Positions 1 to 6,742 of a stretch of 13,464 bases of DNA are shown here, one piece after another; position 1 is the first letter of the stretch, and every line of letters begins with the position of its first letter. This stretch comes from J054 sp051008735. Lineage in GTDB: Bacteria; Pseudomonadota; Gammaproteobacteria; Steroidobacterales; GCA-2729495. The notes beneath the pieces are model-generated. The model was not told where the DNA came from, did no database searches, and was given only the letters and a program-made list of their open reading frames with translations. Made by a program: the position numbers and the translations under genes. The DNA is taken from the NCBI GenBank assembly GCA_051008735.1, contig JBPCXH010000113.1, forward strand, positions 1-13,464, read 5' to 3'.

Positions 1-513
1 GCCGGCGGACCGGGTGGCATCGAGGTCATCGAAGTCTTCTGGTACGGCTGTCCGCACTGCTTCAGCTTTGATCCCGTCATCAATGGCTGGGAAGAAGAAC
101 TGCCGGCCGACGTCAGCTTCGTCAGACTGCCCGTGATGTGGAATCCGACGAATGAAATTCACGCCCGCATGTATTACACAGCCGAAGCTCTGGGCAAGCT
201 GGACCAGCTACACACGGCATTTTTCAATGCCTTGCATCGTGATGGTCTGAGCCTGACCCGCGAAAACGACATTCGTAAATTCTTTGTCCAGAACGGCGTC
301 AGCGAAGCAGATTTCGATAAGGCCTTTCGTTCCTTTTCCGTCGAAAGCAAACTCAAGCGAGCCCGCGACCTGACACAGCGCTACCGCATCCGCAGCGTGC
401 CGGTCATCGTGGTGGACGGTAAATACGTCGTCGACGGTCCGGAGATCAAGAGCTTCCAGGATATGCTTTCGGTCACGGACGAACTGGTCGAACGCGAACG
501 CATCAGCCTCTGA
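1..513 (+). CDS. dsbA: Thiol:disulfide interchange protein DsbA (5' end missing)
   Basis: This is the C-terminal 170 residues of a periplasmic thiol oxidase that puts disulfide bonds into secreted proteins. Reading frame 1 is open from base 1, so the start codon and signal peptide lie outside the window. The active site CPHC is at visible residues 17-20, directly after the beta strand EVIEVFWYG, as in the thioredoxin fold. The cis-proline loop RSVPVI (Pro at residue 134) follows the inserted helical domain, and the tail VVDGKYVVDG is the usual final strand pair. The dipeptide CPHC with Val before the cis-proline is the E. coli DsbA pattern, not the DsbC/DsbG type. The gene converges on moaE with 28 bases between the two stop codons. 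A five-base inverted repeat there (TCCGA/TCGGA) has no T-run and is not a convincing terminator. Family assignment is secure; which paralogue (DsbA or DsbL) is not. Confidence 0.93.
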   Translation, partial: AGGPGGIEVIEVFWYGCPHCFSFDPVINGWEEELPADVSFVRLPVMWNPTNEIHARMYYTAEALGKLDQLHTAFFNALHRDGLSLTRENDIRKFFVQNGVSEADFDKAFRSFSVESKLKRARDLTQRYRIRSVPVIVVDGKYVVDGPEIKSFQDMLSVTDELVERERISL

Positions 514-541
514 TCCGACTCCTGTTCGGAGCCACAGTCGC

Positions 542-1012
542 TTAAACGGCGCCGGCTGCCCTGGACGGCGGCTGGTGAGTGCCTGCACTGGCGCAGGCCT
601 CGCAGTTCACCCAGCCCGAATCGCCGTCGCGGTAGTGCTCTTTCTTCCAGATGGGCACCCGCTGTTTGACCTCGTCGATAATGTACCGACAGGCTTGAAA
701 AGCCGCATCCCGATGATGTGAACTGACCCCAACCCAGACAGCGCGCTGACCCAGCTCAAGCTCGCCGACGGCGTGAACGCAACTGGCATGTTCAATCTCG
801 AAGCGTGCACAGGCTTCAGCAATGATGCGTTCGCCTTCCTTGATACCGAGGCTTTCATAGGCTTCATATTCAAGGCGCAGAACTTCGCGACCTTCGTTGT
901 GGTCACGCACCCAGCCTTCAAAACTCACAAAGCCGCCGCAGGTTTGGTCCGTCAGTTGAGCCTGGTAATCCTCAGGCGCCACGGAACCGGTGACAAAACG
1001 AAAGTCGCTCAT
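542..1012 (-). CDS. moaE: Molybdopterin synthase catalytic subunit MoaE
   Basis: MoaE is the large subunit of molybdopterin synthase. It binds precursor Z (cPMP) and inserts two sulfurs delivered by the MoaD thiocarboxylate, in the cytoplasm. The 156-residue product carries the family signatures: GGFVSFEGWVRDHN near residues 26-39, EYEAY at 49-53, the histidine-rich VSSHHRDAAF stretch near 96-105, and VKQRVPIWKKE near 115-125. Lys116 and Lys123 align with the catalytic Lys119 and Lys126 of E. coli MoaE. The ATG overlaps the stop of moaD by 4 bases (ATGA arrangement), which implies translational coupling and equal amounts of the two subunits. The C-terminal tail after DSGWVN holds a Cys-Glu-Ala-Cys pair at 137-140 and a low-complexity end. 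I cannot assign a role to that tail. Function is secure. Confidence 0.96.
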   Translation of the reverse strand: MSDFRFVTGSVAPEDYQAQLTDQTCGGFVSFEGWVRDHNEGREVLRLEYEAYESLGIKEGERIIAEACARFEIEHASCVHAVGELELGQRAVWVGVSSHHRDAAFQACRYIIDEVKQRVPIWKKEHYRDGDSGWVNCEACASAGTHQPPSRAAGAV

Positions 1013-1248
1013 CCGCCGGCCACCGGGGGGATGAAGACGACGGAATCGCCATCCGCGAGCCGGGTCTGCCAGTCACCGAATTCATCATTAACCGCCACTT
1101 TCAACTGTCCTATTGACGGAAACCCATAACGCTCGTTCAATTCGGCAAACAGCTCATCCACGTTTTGTGCCCCGGTACTGAAATTTTCACTGCCGCGACC
1201 CGTGTGCTCACGCAGCACGGCAAAATATTCGATACGGATGGTTTTCAT
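1009..1248 (-). CDS. moaD: Molybdopterin synthase sulfur carrier subunit MoaD
   Basis: This is a 79-residue ubiquitin-fold (beta-grasp) sulfur carrier. Its C-terminal Gly-Gly is adenylated by MoeB, converted to a thiocarboxylate, and then donates sulfur in the MoaE active site. The sequence shows the N-terminal strand IRIEYFAVLRE, a central helix DELFAELNERYG, the VAVNDEF strand, and the diagnostic end SVVFIPPVAGG. The length matches the family (about 80 residues). The ATG at 1248 is preceded by CAGG about four bases upstream. The gene lies 47 bases downstream of the mocA-like gene and overlaps moaE by 4 bases, so the three probably form one transcript. No moeB is in the window. Confidence 0.95.
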   Translation of the reverse strand: MKTIRIEYFAVLREHTGRGSENFSTGAQNVDELFAELNERYGFPSIGQLKVAVNDEFGDWQTRLADGDSVVFIPPVAGG

Positions 1249-1295
1249 AGCCTGAGAACGTTACACGGCGCGCAGCCGCGCTGACAAGCGCCGCT

Positions 1296-1892
1296 TCAGC
1301 CACGCCCCTGGAGATCGCCTGGCTCGTCGACATCCCAGGCCGCGGCAGGTAACTCCACCGCCGTCACGCCGACAGAGCCCCGCAGCAGGGAGCGGGCGCC
1401 CCGATCGCCCTGCAGTTGCTTCAGAGCCGGCCAGTGACTGCGAGGAAAGATGGCCGGCACGCCGGTGTGGCCTTCATAGGCAGCCGCCGCAGGCTGCTCG
1501 GCCTGTTGCTGCCAAGCGTCGATCAGGGCAACAAAGTCCGCCGTCTTGATACCCGGCTGATCCGCCAGGGCGATCAGTGCTGCCGATGTCGACGCGCCCA
1601 GTTGGTCAAGACCCCGGCCAATGGAAGAACCCATCCCGGCTCGCCAGCCGGGGTTATAGACACAGCGGACAGGCTCACCCGCCAAGGCCCTGGCCACCTC
1701 TTCCTGATAGGCCCCGGTCACGACCACCACACCCGCAGGACAAGCCGGGGCCAGGGCCCGGACAGCGCGCACCACCAGGGCGAGACCGTCGAGCTGCGCC
1801 AGCTGCTTGGCCGCGCCAAATCGCTGCGCCGCACCGGCAGCCAGCACCAGCCCTGCCAGGCCGGAATTCGCCGATTTAGACGCCTGCTCCAT
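1296..1892 (-). CDS. mocA: MocA-type molybdenum cofactor nucleotidyltransferase
   Basis: This 198-residue cytoplasmic protein belongs to the MobA-like NTP transferase family. It starts with the nucleotide-binding signature LAAGAAQRFGAAK (residues 17-29), has GMGSSI at 86-91 and the metal-binding ALADQP at 109-113, followed by GVPAIFPR at 144-151, GDRGARSLL at 162-170 and DVDEP at 187-191. The DQP and GD-GAR-LL motifs fit MocA (CTP:molybdopterin cytidylyltransferase) and its CoxI/PucB-like relatives better than MobA, which makes the guanylyl form and usually has a CDMP-type motif. MocA activity would supply cofactor to xanthine-oxidase-family enzymes, and its position upstream of moaD-moaE agrees with a cofactor role. 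The ATG at 1892 has no clear Shine-Dalgarno sequence. CTP specificity is inferred from motifs only. Confidence 0.83.
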   Translation of the reverse strand: MEQASKSANSGLAGLVLAAGAAQRFGAAKQLAQLDGLALVVRAVRALAPACPAGVVVVTGAYQEEVARALAGEPVRCVYNPGWRAGMGSSIGRGLDQLGASTSAALIALADQPGIKTADFVALIDAWQQQAEQPAAAAYEGHTGVPAIFPRSHWPALKQLQGDRGARSLLRGSVGVTAVELPAAAWDVDEPGDLQGRG

Positions 1893-1999
1893 GAACCGAG
1901 ACTAGAGCCTGACAGCTGCGCGAGCAAAGCCACGGCCGGGAACCTGCCCCCTTTCCTGGTCAATCCGTGTTTTCCACTGGCCCTTGCGCGCATCAGCGG

Positions 2000-2029
2000 T
2001 TCACCCATTTTGCTTTCTCTGCTTATATA
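2000..2029 (+). promoter_or_regulatory. Possible sigma-70-type promoter of the usp gene
   Basis: The 167-base gap between the divergent mocA and usp genes (1893-2059) must hold the promoters of both. On the plus strand TTCACC (2000-2005) and TATATA (2024-2029) are spaced by 18 bases and match the -35 and -10 consensus at four of six positions each. I found no FNR/FixK-type TTGAT-N4-ATCAA box and no GG-N10-GC sigma-54 spacing here. The call is weak. Confidence 0.25.
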
Positions 2030-2059
2030 GCCTCAGGAATTCAGTTAGGGAGGCGCCTG

Positions 2060-3034
2060 ATGGCCAGTCAAAAAATTCTGGTGGTGGTTGACCCAACCGC
2101 TGCTGAACAACCGGCGGTAACCCGGGGTCTGGCTTTATGCCGTTCCCTTGGCTGCGACCTGGAATTACTCATCTGTCATTACGATTCCCAATTTGCCGGC
2201 CGTGATTTTCTGATCGCCACGGAACGAGAGGCCTTGCGTGAACAGTCCCTGCGCCATCAACTGGGTTATCTCAATTCCCTGCGTGAAAAGATGGCGACCG
2301 ATGACATTAAAGTCACGATTCGAGCTGTCTGGGATAAACCCCTGGCCGATGCTCTCGTGCGCGTAGCCCTGCGCGAAGAACCCAGGCTGGTACTCAAAGA
2401 CACGCATCACCACAGCGGTATTGCTCGCACTCTGTTCACCATCACGGACTGGCAACTGATCCGCGCCCTGCCGGTGCCCCTGTGGCTGGTGAAAAAGCCG
2501 GAGCAGCAGGACACGACCGTACTCGCCGCGGTCGACCCCAGTCATGAACACGACAAACCGGCGAGCCTGGACAGGACGGTGCTGGAGCAGGCAACGGCTG
2601 TTGCCGGCCGCGAAGAGCGACAACTACACGTGTATCACGGCTATGACGCCCTGACGGATATAGCCAAAGCGGGCGCTTTCTCCCTTGCGCCGTCACCGAT
2701 TCCGGTGACTGAGATTAACGCCCGGGTAAAAACAGATCACGAGCAGGCATTCGCGGAACTGATGACCGGTCAGAACTTGCCGCCTGCCCAGGCCCATGTG
2801 CTGCCCGGTGCGCCGGCCGAAATCCTGCCCGCGCTGGCCCGCGAGATAAACGCGGGCCTGGTGGTCATGGGCGCCATCGCACGCGGCCCCTGGGAACGGG
2901 TTGCCATCGGCAGCACGGCCGAACGAGTTCTCGATCAATTGCCCTGCGATGTACTGATCGTGAAGCCAGCCGGCTTCGTCAGCCCCGTCACTTACAAAGC
3001 CCAGTCCGCCGATTTCCTTGAACTGAGCCAATAG
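2060..3034 (+). CDS. Tandem universal stress protein (UspE-like)
   Basis: The 324-residue soluble protein is two universal-stress-protein domains in tandem. Domain 1 begins KILVVVDPTAAEQPAV (residues 5-20) and ends with the strand PLWLVKK (140-146). Domain 2 begins TVLAAVDPSHEHD (153-165) and ends with CDVLIVKP (296-303). Domain 1 has LVLKDTHHHSG at 110-120, typical of UspE-like proteins. Domain 2 ends with VVMGAIARGPWERVAIGSTAE (268-288), close to the Usp ATP-binding loop but with altered glycine spacing, so ATP binding is uncertain. The ATG at 2060 is chosen because GGGAGG (2048-2053) sits six bases upstream; an upstream in-frame alternative at 1967 has no such site. Such proteins support survival under starvation or oxygen limitation. 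Here it leads the FixL-FixJ-DksA-like block on the same strand, which suggests shared control. Confidence 0.9.
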   Translation: MASQKILVVVDPTAAEQPAVTRGLALCRSLGCDLELLICHYDSQFAGRDFLIATEREALREQSLRHQLGYLNSLREKMATDDIKVTIRAVWDKPLADALVRVALREEPRLVLKDTHHHSGIARTLFTITDWQLIRALPVPLWLVKKPEQQDTTVLAAVDPSHEHDKPASLDRTVLEQATAVAGREERQLHVYHGYDALTDIAKAGAFSLAPSPIPVTEINARVKTDHEQAFAELMTGQNLPPAQAHVLPGAPAEILPALAREINAGLVVMGAIARGPWERVAIGSTAERVLDQLPCDVLIVKPAGFVSPVTYKAQSADFLELSQ

Positions 3035-3035
3035 A

Positions 3036-3073
3036 CTGCCGGCATACGCGGCGCTGACTGGTAGTGCCGGCAG
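3036..3073 (+). repeat. Inverted repeat between usp and fixL
   Basis: CTGCCGGC (3036-3043) and GCCGGCAG (3066-3073) form a perfect 8-base-pair inverted repeat around a 22-base loop, starting two bases after the usp stop codon. No T-run follows, so it is not a standard terminator. It could stabilise the usp mRNA end or partly uncouple usp from fixL. Confidence 0.5.
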
Positions 3074-3097
3074 CCGGCGTTGTATCGTTGTCTGGCT

Positions 3098-4264
3098 ATG
3101 TCGACTGACCCTAAACAAGGCGCGAAAACTTCGCAGCAAGCCGATAGCTTGACGGATGTGGAGTTCAGTGCCGCGGAATTCGATGCCCTTCTTAATGCGG
3201 CCGTGGACGGCATTATCGTCACCAATCGAGACGGCCTCATTCTTCGCATGAATTCCGCCGCAGAAATTATGTTCGGTTTTGCTGCCGCGGACGTTGTCGG
3301 CAAGAGCGTCGCGATCATCATGAACACGCGCGATGCTCGTGCTCACGATGACTATATGGACAACTACATGCGCACGGGCGAGCGAAAAATCATCGGCATC
3401 GGTCGCGAAGTGGTAGCCAAGCATCGCGACGGACATGAGTTCCCCGTGGACCTCGCCATCGGTGAAGCACGCGTCAAGAATGAGTTGCGCTTCGTCGGTC
3501 TGATTCGAGACCTCACCAGGCAAAAGCTGGCTGAAGAAGAAGCCCTGCGGCAACGTGAACAGATGAATCATGTGAGTCGCCTGACAACCATGGGCGAAAT
3601 GGCCGCCGCCATGGCTCATGAGCTCAATCAGCCGCTGAGTGCCATTTCCAATTACACGGCAGCCTGTACCCGCTTGCTGGATCAGGGGGATGAAAGCCGT
3701 CGTGATGTGGACAGGGCGCTGGACCAGATCAGTGTGCAGGCCCATCGCGCAGCCGAAATCATTCAGCGCATGCGCGACTTCGCCCGCAGCCGCGAGTCCG
3801 GCCAGCAAGCCGTCGAGATTCGTGACCTGATTCTGGCCGTCTTACCCCTGGCCAGGATGGATGCGCGCGCGAATCATGTGGACTTGAGAATTCGCCTGGA
3901 GAAGGATCTGCCGACGATCAACGCGGACGAAATCCAGATTCAGCAGGTATTACTGAACCTGGTTCGCAACGGTATTGATGCCATGAAGAAAGTCGACGAG
4001 GCCAGCCGCCGGCTTGATTTGCGCGTTTGGATGGAAGACCAGGACCATGTGCGCATCGGTGTTACCGACCGCGGCCATGGCGTCAGTGACCAGGCAGCCG
4101 AACAATTATTCACCCCCTTTTTTACCACTAAAGATGCCGGCATGGGCATGGGCCTTGCTATCAGCCGTTCCATCGTCACCGCCCACGGGGGTAAACTGTC
4201 GTACTTCAACAATCCGGTGGTAGGCGCAACATTTTTTCTGATCCTGCCCACCAAGGCTGACTAG
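3098..4264 (+). CDS. fixL: Oxygen-sensing haem-PAS histidine kinase FixL
   Basis: FixL autophosphorylates when its PAS haem loses oxygen and then phosphorylates FixJ. The 388-residue protein has no membrane segment, like soluble Bradyrhizobium FixL. A PAS domain spans about residues 25-140. His83 in RAHDDY aligns with the haem-ligating His200 of Bradyrhizobium FixL. Arg103 in IIGIGR aligns with Arg220, which contacts bound oxygen, and the spacing of 20 residues is identical. The dimerisation helix holds the phosphoacceptor His174 in AHELNQPLSAISNY. The ATPase domain has the N box (Asn291), the G1 box DRGHG (324-328), FTPFFTTK and GMGMGLAISRSI. ATG 3098 is preferred; a TTG at 3080 would add six residues, and neither has a good ribosome site. 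The fixJ start lies four bases after the stop codon. Function is well supported by motifs; haem binding is inferred from alignment by memory. Confidence 0.92.
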   Translation: MSTDPKQGAKTSQQADSLTDVEFSAAEFDALLNAAVDGIIVTNRDGLILRMNSAAEIMFGFAAADVVGKSVAIIMNTRDARAHDDYMDNYMRTGERKIIGIGREVVAKHRDGHEFPVDLAIGEARVKNELRFVGLIRDLTRQKLAEEEALRQREQMNHVSRLTTMGEMAAAMAHELNQPLSAISNYTAACTRLLDQGDESRRDVDRALDQISVQAHRAAEIIQRMRDFARSRESGQQAVEIRDLILAVLPLARMDARANHVDLRIRLEKDLPTINADEIQIQQVLLNLVRNGIDAMKKVDEASRRLDLRVWMEDQDHVRIGVTDRGHGVSDQAAEQLFTPFFTTKDAGMGMGLAISRSIVTAHGGKLSYFNNPVVGATFFLILPTKAD

Positions 4265-4268
4265 AGGC

Positions 4269-4880
4269 ATGGCTCAAGCCACGGTTTTTGTCATCGATGA
4301 CGATCAGGCCGTGAGGGATTCTCTCGGCATGCTGCTGCGATCCATGAAGATTGACGGCCAGCTGTTCGCGTCCGCCCAGGAATTTCTTGACGCCTACGAT
4401 GCAAGCTGGAATGGCTGCATCGTGCTGGATATCCGTATGCCCGGCATGAGTGGCATGGAACTGCACCGACACCTGGTCGATCAGCAACTGAGTATGCCGG
4501 TGATTTTCGTCACCGGTCACGGTGATGTACCCATGGCCGTCGAGGCGATGCACAACGGTGCCTTTGATTTCATCCAGAAACCCTATCGGGACCAGGACCT
4601 GCTGGATCGCATTAATCAGGCCATGAGCTGGGATGAAGCCCACCGATCAGAAGAAAATCGAAAACGCAGTCTGCAGGAATGCTACGAGACTCTGACTCCG
4701 CGGGAACGCGAAGTCATGGAATGCGTGGTTCGCGGCCTGGCTAATAAAGTCATCGCGATGGACCTGGAACTAAGTCAACGGACGGTGGAAATTCATCGTG
4801 CCCGAGTCATGGAGAAGATGTGCGCGCGCTCTCTTGCGGAGCTGGTACGCATGTCTATATTGATGCAGCAACAAGACTGA
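4269..4880 (+). CDS. fixJ: Two-component response regulator FixJ
   Basis: This 203-residue transcription factor is the phosphorylation partner of the upstream FixL. The receiver domain (1-120) has the acidic pocket at Asp10-Asp12, the phosphoacceptor Asp54 in LDIRMPGMSG, Thr82 in VTGHGDVPMAVEAM and Lys104 in QKP; these match rhizobial FixJ closely. A short linker leads to a LuxR/NarL-type helix-turn-helix from about residue 142, with LTPREREVM and SQRTVEIHRARVMEKM. The ATG follows fixL by four bases; GAGG at 4264-4267 is too close to serve it, so initiation probably depends on coupling. In rhizobia FixJ switches on fixK and nifA. Here nif, fixK and cytochrome oxidase genes are not in view, so its targets are unknown. 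The gene call is firm. Confidence 0.93.
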   Translation: MAQATVFVIDDDQAVRDSLGMLLRSMKIDGQLFASAQEFLDAYDASWNGCIVLDIRMPGMSGMELHRHLVDQQLSMPVIFVTGHGDVPMAVEAMHNGAFDFIQKPYRDQDLLDRINQAMSWDEAHRSEENRKRSLQECYETLTPREREVMECVVRGLANKVIAMDLELSQRTVEIHRARVMEKMCARSLAELVRMSILMQQQD

Positions 4881-4897
4881 GCATAGCGAGAAAACAA

Positions 4898-5239
4898 ATG
4901 ACGATGAACTCTAAGGAACAGGAAAAAATCCGCGAACGATTGATGCAGGAAAAACGCGAGCTGACAAAACGAGTCGATCGCATTCATGCTCATGCTCGCG
5001 AACCCCTGGAAGCGGATTCATCAGAGCAGGCAGCGCAACTGGGTAATGTCGCCGTGGTTTCCGCCCTTGAAACTGAAGCGATTGAAGAAATTGCTGAAAT
5101 TGATGCGGCTCTGCAGAAACTGGACAACGGTCGCTACGGCATCTGCGTTGGTTGCGGAGAAGAGATCAGTCCCCAGCGGCTGGAAGCCAGGCCGGCTTGC
5201 ACCGAGTGCGTGGACTGTGCGGAGATTCACGATGCCTGA
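4898..5239 (+). CDS. Short DksA/TraR-family C4 zinc-finger protein
   Basis: The 113-residue protein is a short DksA/TraR-type regulator. Such proteins enter the RNA polymerase secondary channel and alter promoter output, often with ppGpp. Residues 5-80 form a charged coiled coil. The presumed tip has Asp40-Ser-Ser-Glu43-Gln-Ala45, comparable to the DPVDRA tip of E. coli DksA with both acidic positions kept. The zinc finger is CVGC (83-86), then 17 residues, then CVDC (104-107), with LEARPA between, a strong family signature. An additional Cys101 lies three residues before the second pair. ATG 4898 is chosen because upstream in-frame codons overlap fixJ; a second ATG at 4904 is possible, and the ribosome site (GCGAG) is weak. 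The gene follows fixJ by 17 bases and probably shares its transcript. It is shorter than DksA (151 residues) and lacks DksA's N-terminal helices. Confidence 0.88.
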   Translation: MTMNSKEQEKIRERLMQEKRELTKRVDRIHAHAREPLEADSSEQAAQLGNVAVVSALETEAIEEIAEIDAALQKLDNGRYGICVGCGEEISPQRLEARPACTECVDCAEIHDA

Positions 5240-5244
5240 ATTCT

Positions 5245-5700
5245 TCAGCCAGCGCGGAACAGCATCCCGAGGTCTCGCAGACCTTTAAACTCCAGAACAT
5301 TAGCACTGGGGTCCTGCACGAAAAAAGTTCCTTGTTCGCCCGCCTGGCCGGAGAATCGAGTACGGGGACCCAGCAGGAAGTCGACGCTGGCTGCCCGCAG
5401 TTGCTCAGACAGAGCCTGCCATTCGTGGATCGGCAGAACCACGCCGAAGTGCGGCACCGGCACCGCGTCACCATCAACGAGATTCAGCGCGCCGGCAGTC
5501 AACCCGGTTGCCGTTGCGCTTAGATGGCAGACCAATTGATGACCGTAGAGATTAAAATCGACCCAGGTGGCATCACTGCGACCTTCAGGGCATTTCAGGA
5601 TACCGCCGTAGAAGTCGCGGGCAGTATCCAGATCATGGACGGGGACGGCGAGGTGAAACGGCCGCGCCGGGCTATCCGCGGCCTCATGCCTCCCAGTCAT
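5245..5700 (-). CDS. VOC-superfamily protein, predicted extradiol-dioxygenase-like
   Basis: This is a 151-residue cytoplasmic protein of the vicinal oxygen chelate (glyoxalase/bleomycin-resistance/dioxygenase) fold. It opens with PFHLAVPVHDLDTARDFYG (residues 14-32), continues with YGHQLVCHL (52-60) and VPVPHFGVVLP (80-90), and ends with FSGQAGEQGTFFVQDPSANVLEFK. His16, His84 and Glu137 are the likely metal ligands by position in the two beta-alpha-beta-beta-beta modules. The pattern resembles the uncharacterised group labelled as predicted dioxygenase of the extradiol family (COG3565), and the substrate is unknown. ATG 5700 is preferred: GGGA lies about five bases upstream, whereas the longer start at 5715 is TTG. 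The gene overlaps the 3' end of its upstream neighbour by 17 bases, and its stop lies five bases from the stop of the convergent DksA-like gene. Confidence 0.86.
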   Translation of the reverse strand: MTGRHEAADSPARPFHLAVPVHDLDTARDFYGGILKCPEGRSDATWVDFNLYGHQLVCHLSATATGLTAGALNLVDGDAVPVPHFGVVLPIHEWQALSEQLRAASVDFLLGPRTRFSGQAGEQGTFFVQDPSANVLEFKGLRDLGMLFRAG

Positions 5701-6733
5701 AGGGATCCCACGCAATCGGAGATTCCCGCAAATACCGGCTTAACAGATCTATAAACTCGACGTCCGACAAAGCCGAGGCGTCCACCCCGTCCAGGTAACA
5801 GCGCGGTGCCACGTCAGTTACCGGCTCCGCACACCAGGTGCCGGGCGCGGTCTCGCAAGCATTCAAGGCATCGGCCAGCCCGACCAGATCAACACGCAAG
5901 GCCGGACGCCTGGATGCAAGCTGCACCCAGCTTTCATAGCGGTACTGGAACTCATAACGCCGGGCCTGAATACGCAGCAGTCGATTGCACTGGGTCGACT
6001 GATGGATAGCGAAGGGATGAATCACCGCGCTTTCCGTCTGCAGATAACGGGAAACCCGCTGTGCTGTGAGGGCCTCAGGGATGCGCACGATCGCCAGATC
6101 CAGCTCGGATATCTCCTGAATCTGAACCGTACCGTCGGCCAGCCGGCGCAAGCTCGCTTCCAGATGGGCATCCTGAGACTCCCAGAAAACCTTATGGCCC
6201 GGCAGGTCATCGAGAATGCCGGGCAAAACTTCGAGCATGGCTGTATACAGCCGCGCGGCTCGCCGGCGATCACAGACAGCAAATGTATCGGCTGGTAAGG
6301 GTGAGGTCGTGGGGTCGGCGAATGCTTCAATCGTGAAAGCCAAACGCGCCGCATCCCGTTGCTCGAAAATTCCGAAATCCCCCGCTCGGGAGGCATCAAT
6401 CAGCAGCTCGCGATATGCCAGCGCAGTGGCCGGATGCACCAGGGCGAACATGCTGAACAAGCCGTCTTCGTCGAAATGACTGTTGGAGATCGCCCCGATA
6501 TCCCGGTGCAGATCGGGACGATCAAGATAGGCGAAAGCAATGGCGGTGGAGGTATCGCGCTTGAGCTCATCGGGCGTCTGGTTGTTTGGCCAATGAGACA
6601 GGGTCAGCTCGGTCGCCTTCTGAGGCGGACCGTCCACGATCACATTCGGCCGATCACCCAGTTCAGTGTAGGGCACGAACTGAGGTGCAACCGGCAGGGA
6701 GGCCGGCGAAGTGCTGGCGGCGGTAGCGGGCAC
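5684..6733 (-). CDS. Uncharacterised 349-residue protein, probably DUF6687 family
   Basis: This is a soluble protein of unknown function. From memory, its N-terminal pattern FVPYTELGDRPNVIVDG, then LTLSHWPNNQTP (43-54), then ISNSHFDEDGLFSMFALVHP (82-101), matches the family named DUF6687; I could not verify this. The HFDEDG segment (His86, Asp88, Asp90) resembles motif I of DHH-type phosphoesterases. His47, Asp34, and His239 and His244 in IHPFAIHQ could complete a metal site, but that is inference. The central part is rich in helices, and RRYEFQYRYESWV (258-270) looks like paired strands. No signal peptide or membrane segment is visible. The start is GTG at 6733, nine bases after the stop of the membrane-protein gene, with no recognisable ribosome site; no better start occurs before the conserved region. 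It overlaps the VOC gene downstream. Confidence 0.78.
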   Translation of the reverse strand: MPATAASTSPASLPVAPQFVPYTELGDRPNVIVDGPPQKATELTLSHWPNNQTPDELKRDTSTAIAFAYLDRPDLHRDIGAISNSHFDEDGLFSMFALVHPATALAYRELLIDASRAGDFGIFEQRDAARLAFTIEAFADPTTSPLPADTFAVCDRRRAARLYTAMLEVLPGILDDLPGHKVFWESQDAHLEASLRRLADGTVQIQEISELDLAIVRIPEALTAQRVSRYLQTESAVIHPFAIHQSTQCNRLLRIQARRYEFQYRYESWVQLASRRPALRVDLVGLADALNACETAPGTWCAEPVTDVAPRCYLDGVDASALSDVEFIDLLSRYLRESPIAWDPYDWEA

Positions 6734-6742
6734 GCGGGCGGC

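Noticed and set aside
514..541. Possible bidirectional terminator between dsbA and moaE
   Set aside because: The stem is only 5 bp (TCCGA/TCGGA) and has no T-run on either strand.
1416..2030. A 204-codon plus-strand open frame over the mocA-like gene
   Set aside because: The opposite strand has clear nucleotidyltransferase motifs; this translation is rich in Arg, His and Pro, typical of an antisense shadow.
1893..2059. Search for FNR/FixK box or sigma-54 promoter before the usp gene
   Set aside because: No TTGAT-N4-ATCAA-like palindrome was found; the nearest GG...GC pair (1998-2013) has 12 bases between instead of 10.
2693..3808. A 371-codon open frame on the minus strand across usp and fixL
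   Set aside because: It lies antisense to two strongly recognised genes, its translation shows no domain, and it arises from the codon bias of the real genes.
5236..5248. Small palindrome CTGAATTCTTCAG between the convergent DksA-like and VOC genes
   Set aside because: It has only five paired bases and no T-run, and it overlaps both stop codons; too weak to call a terminator.
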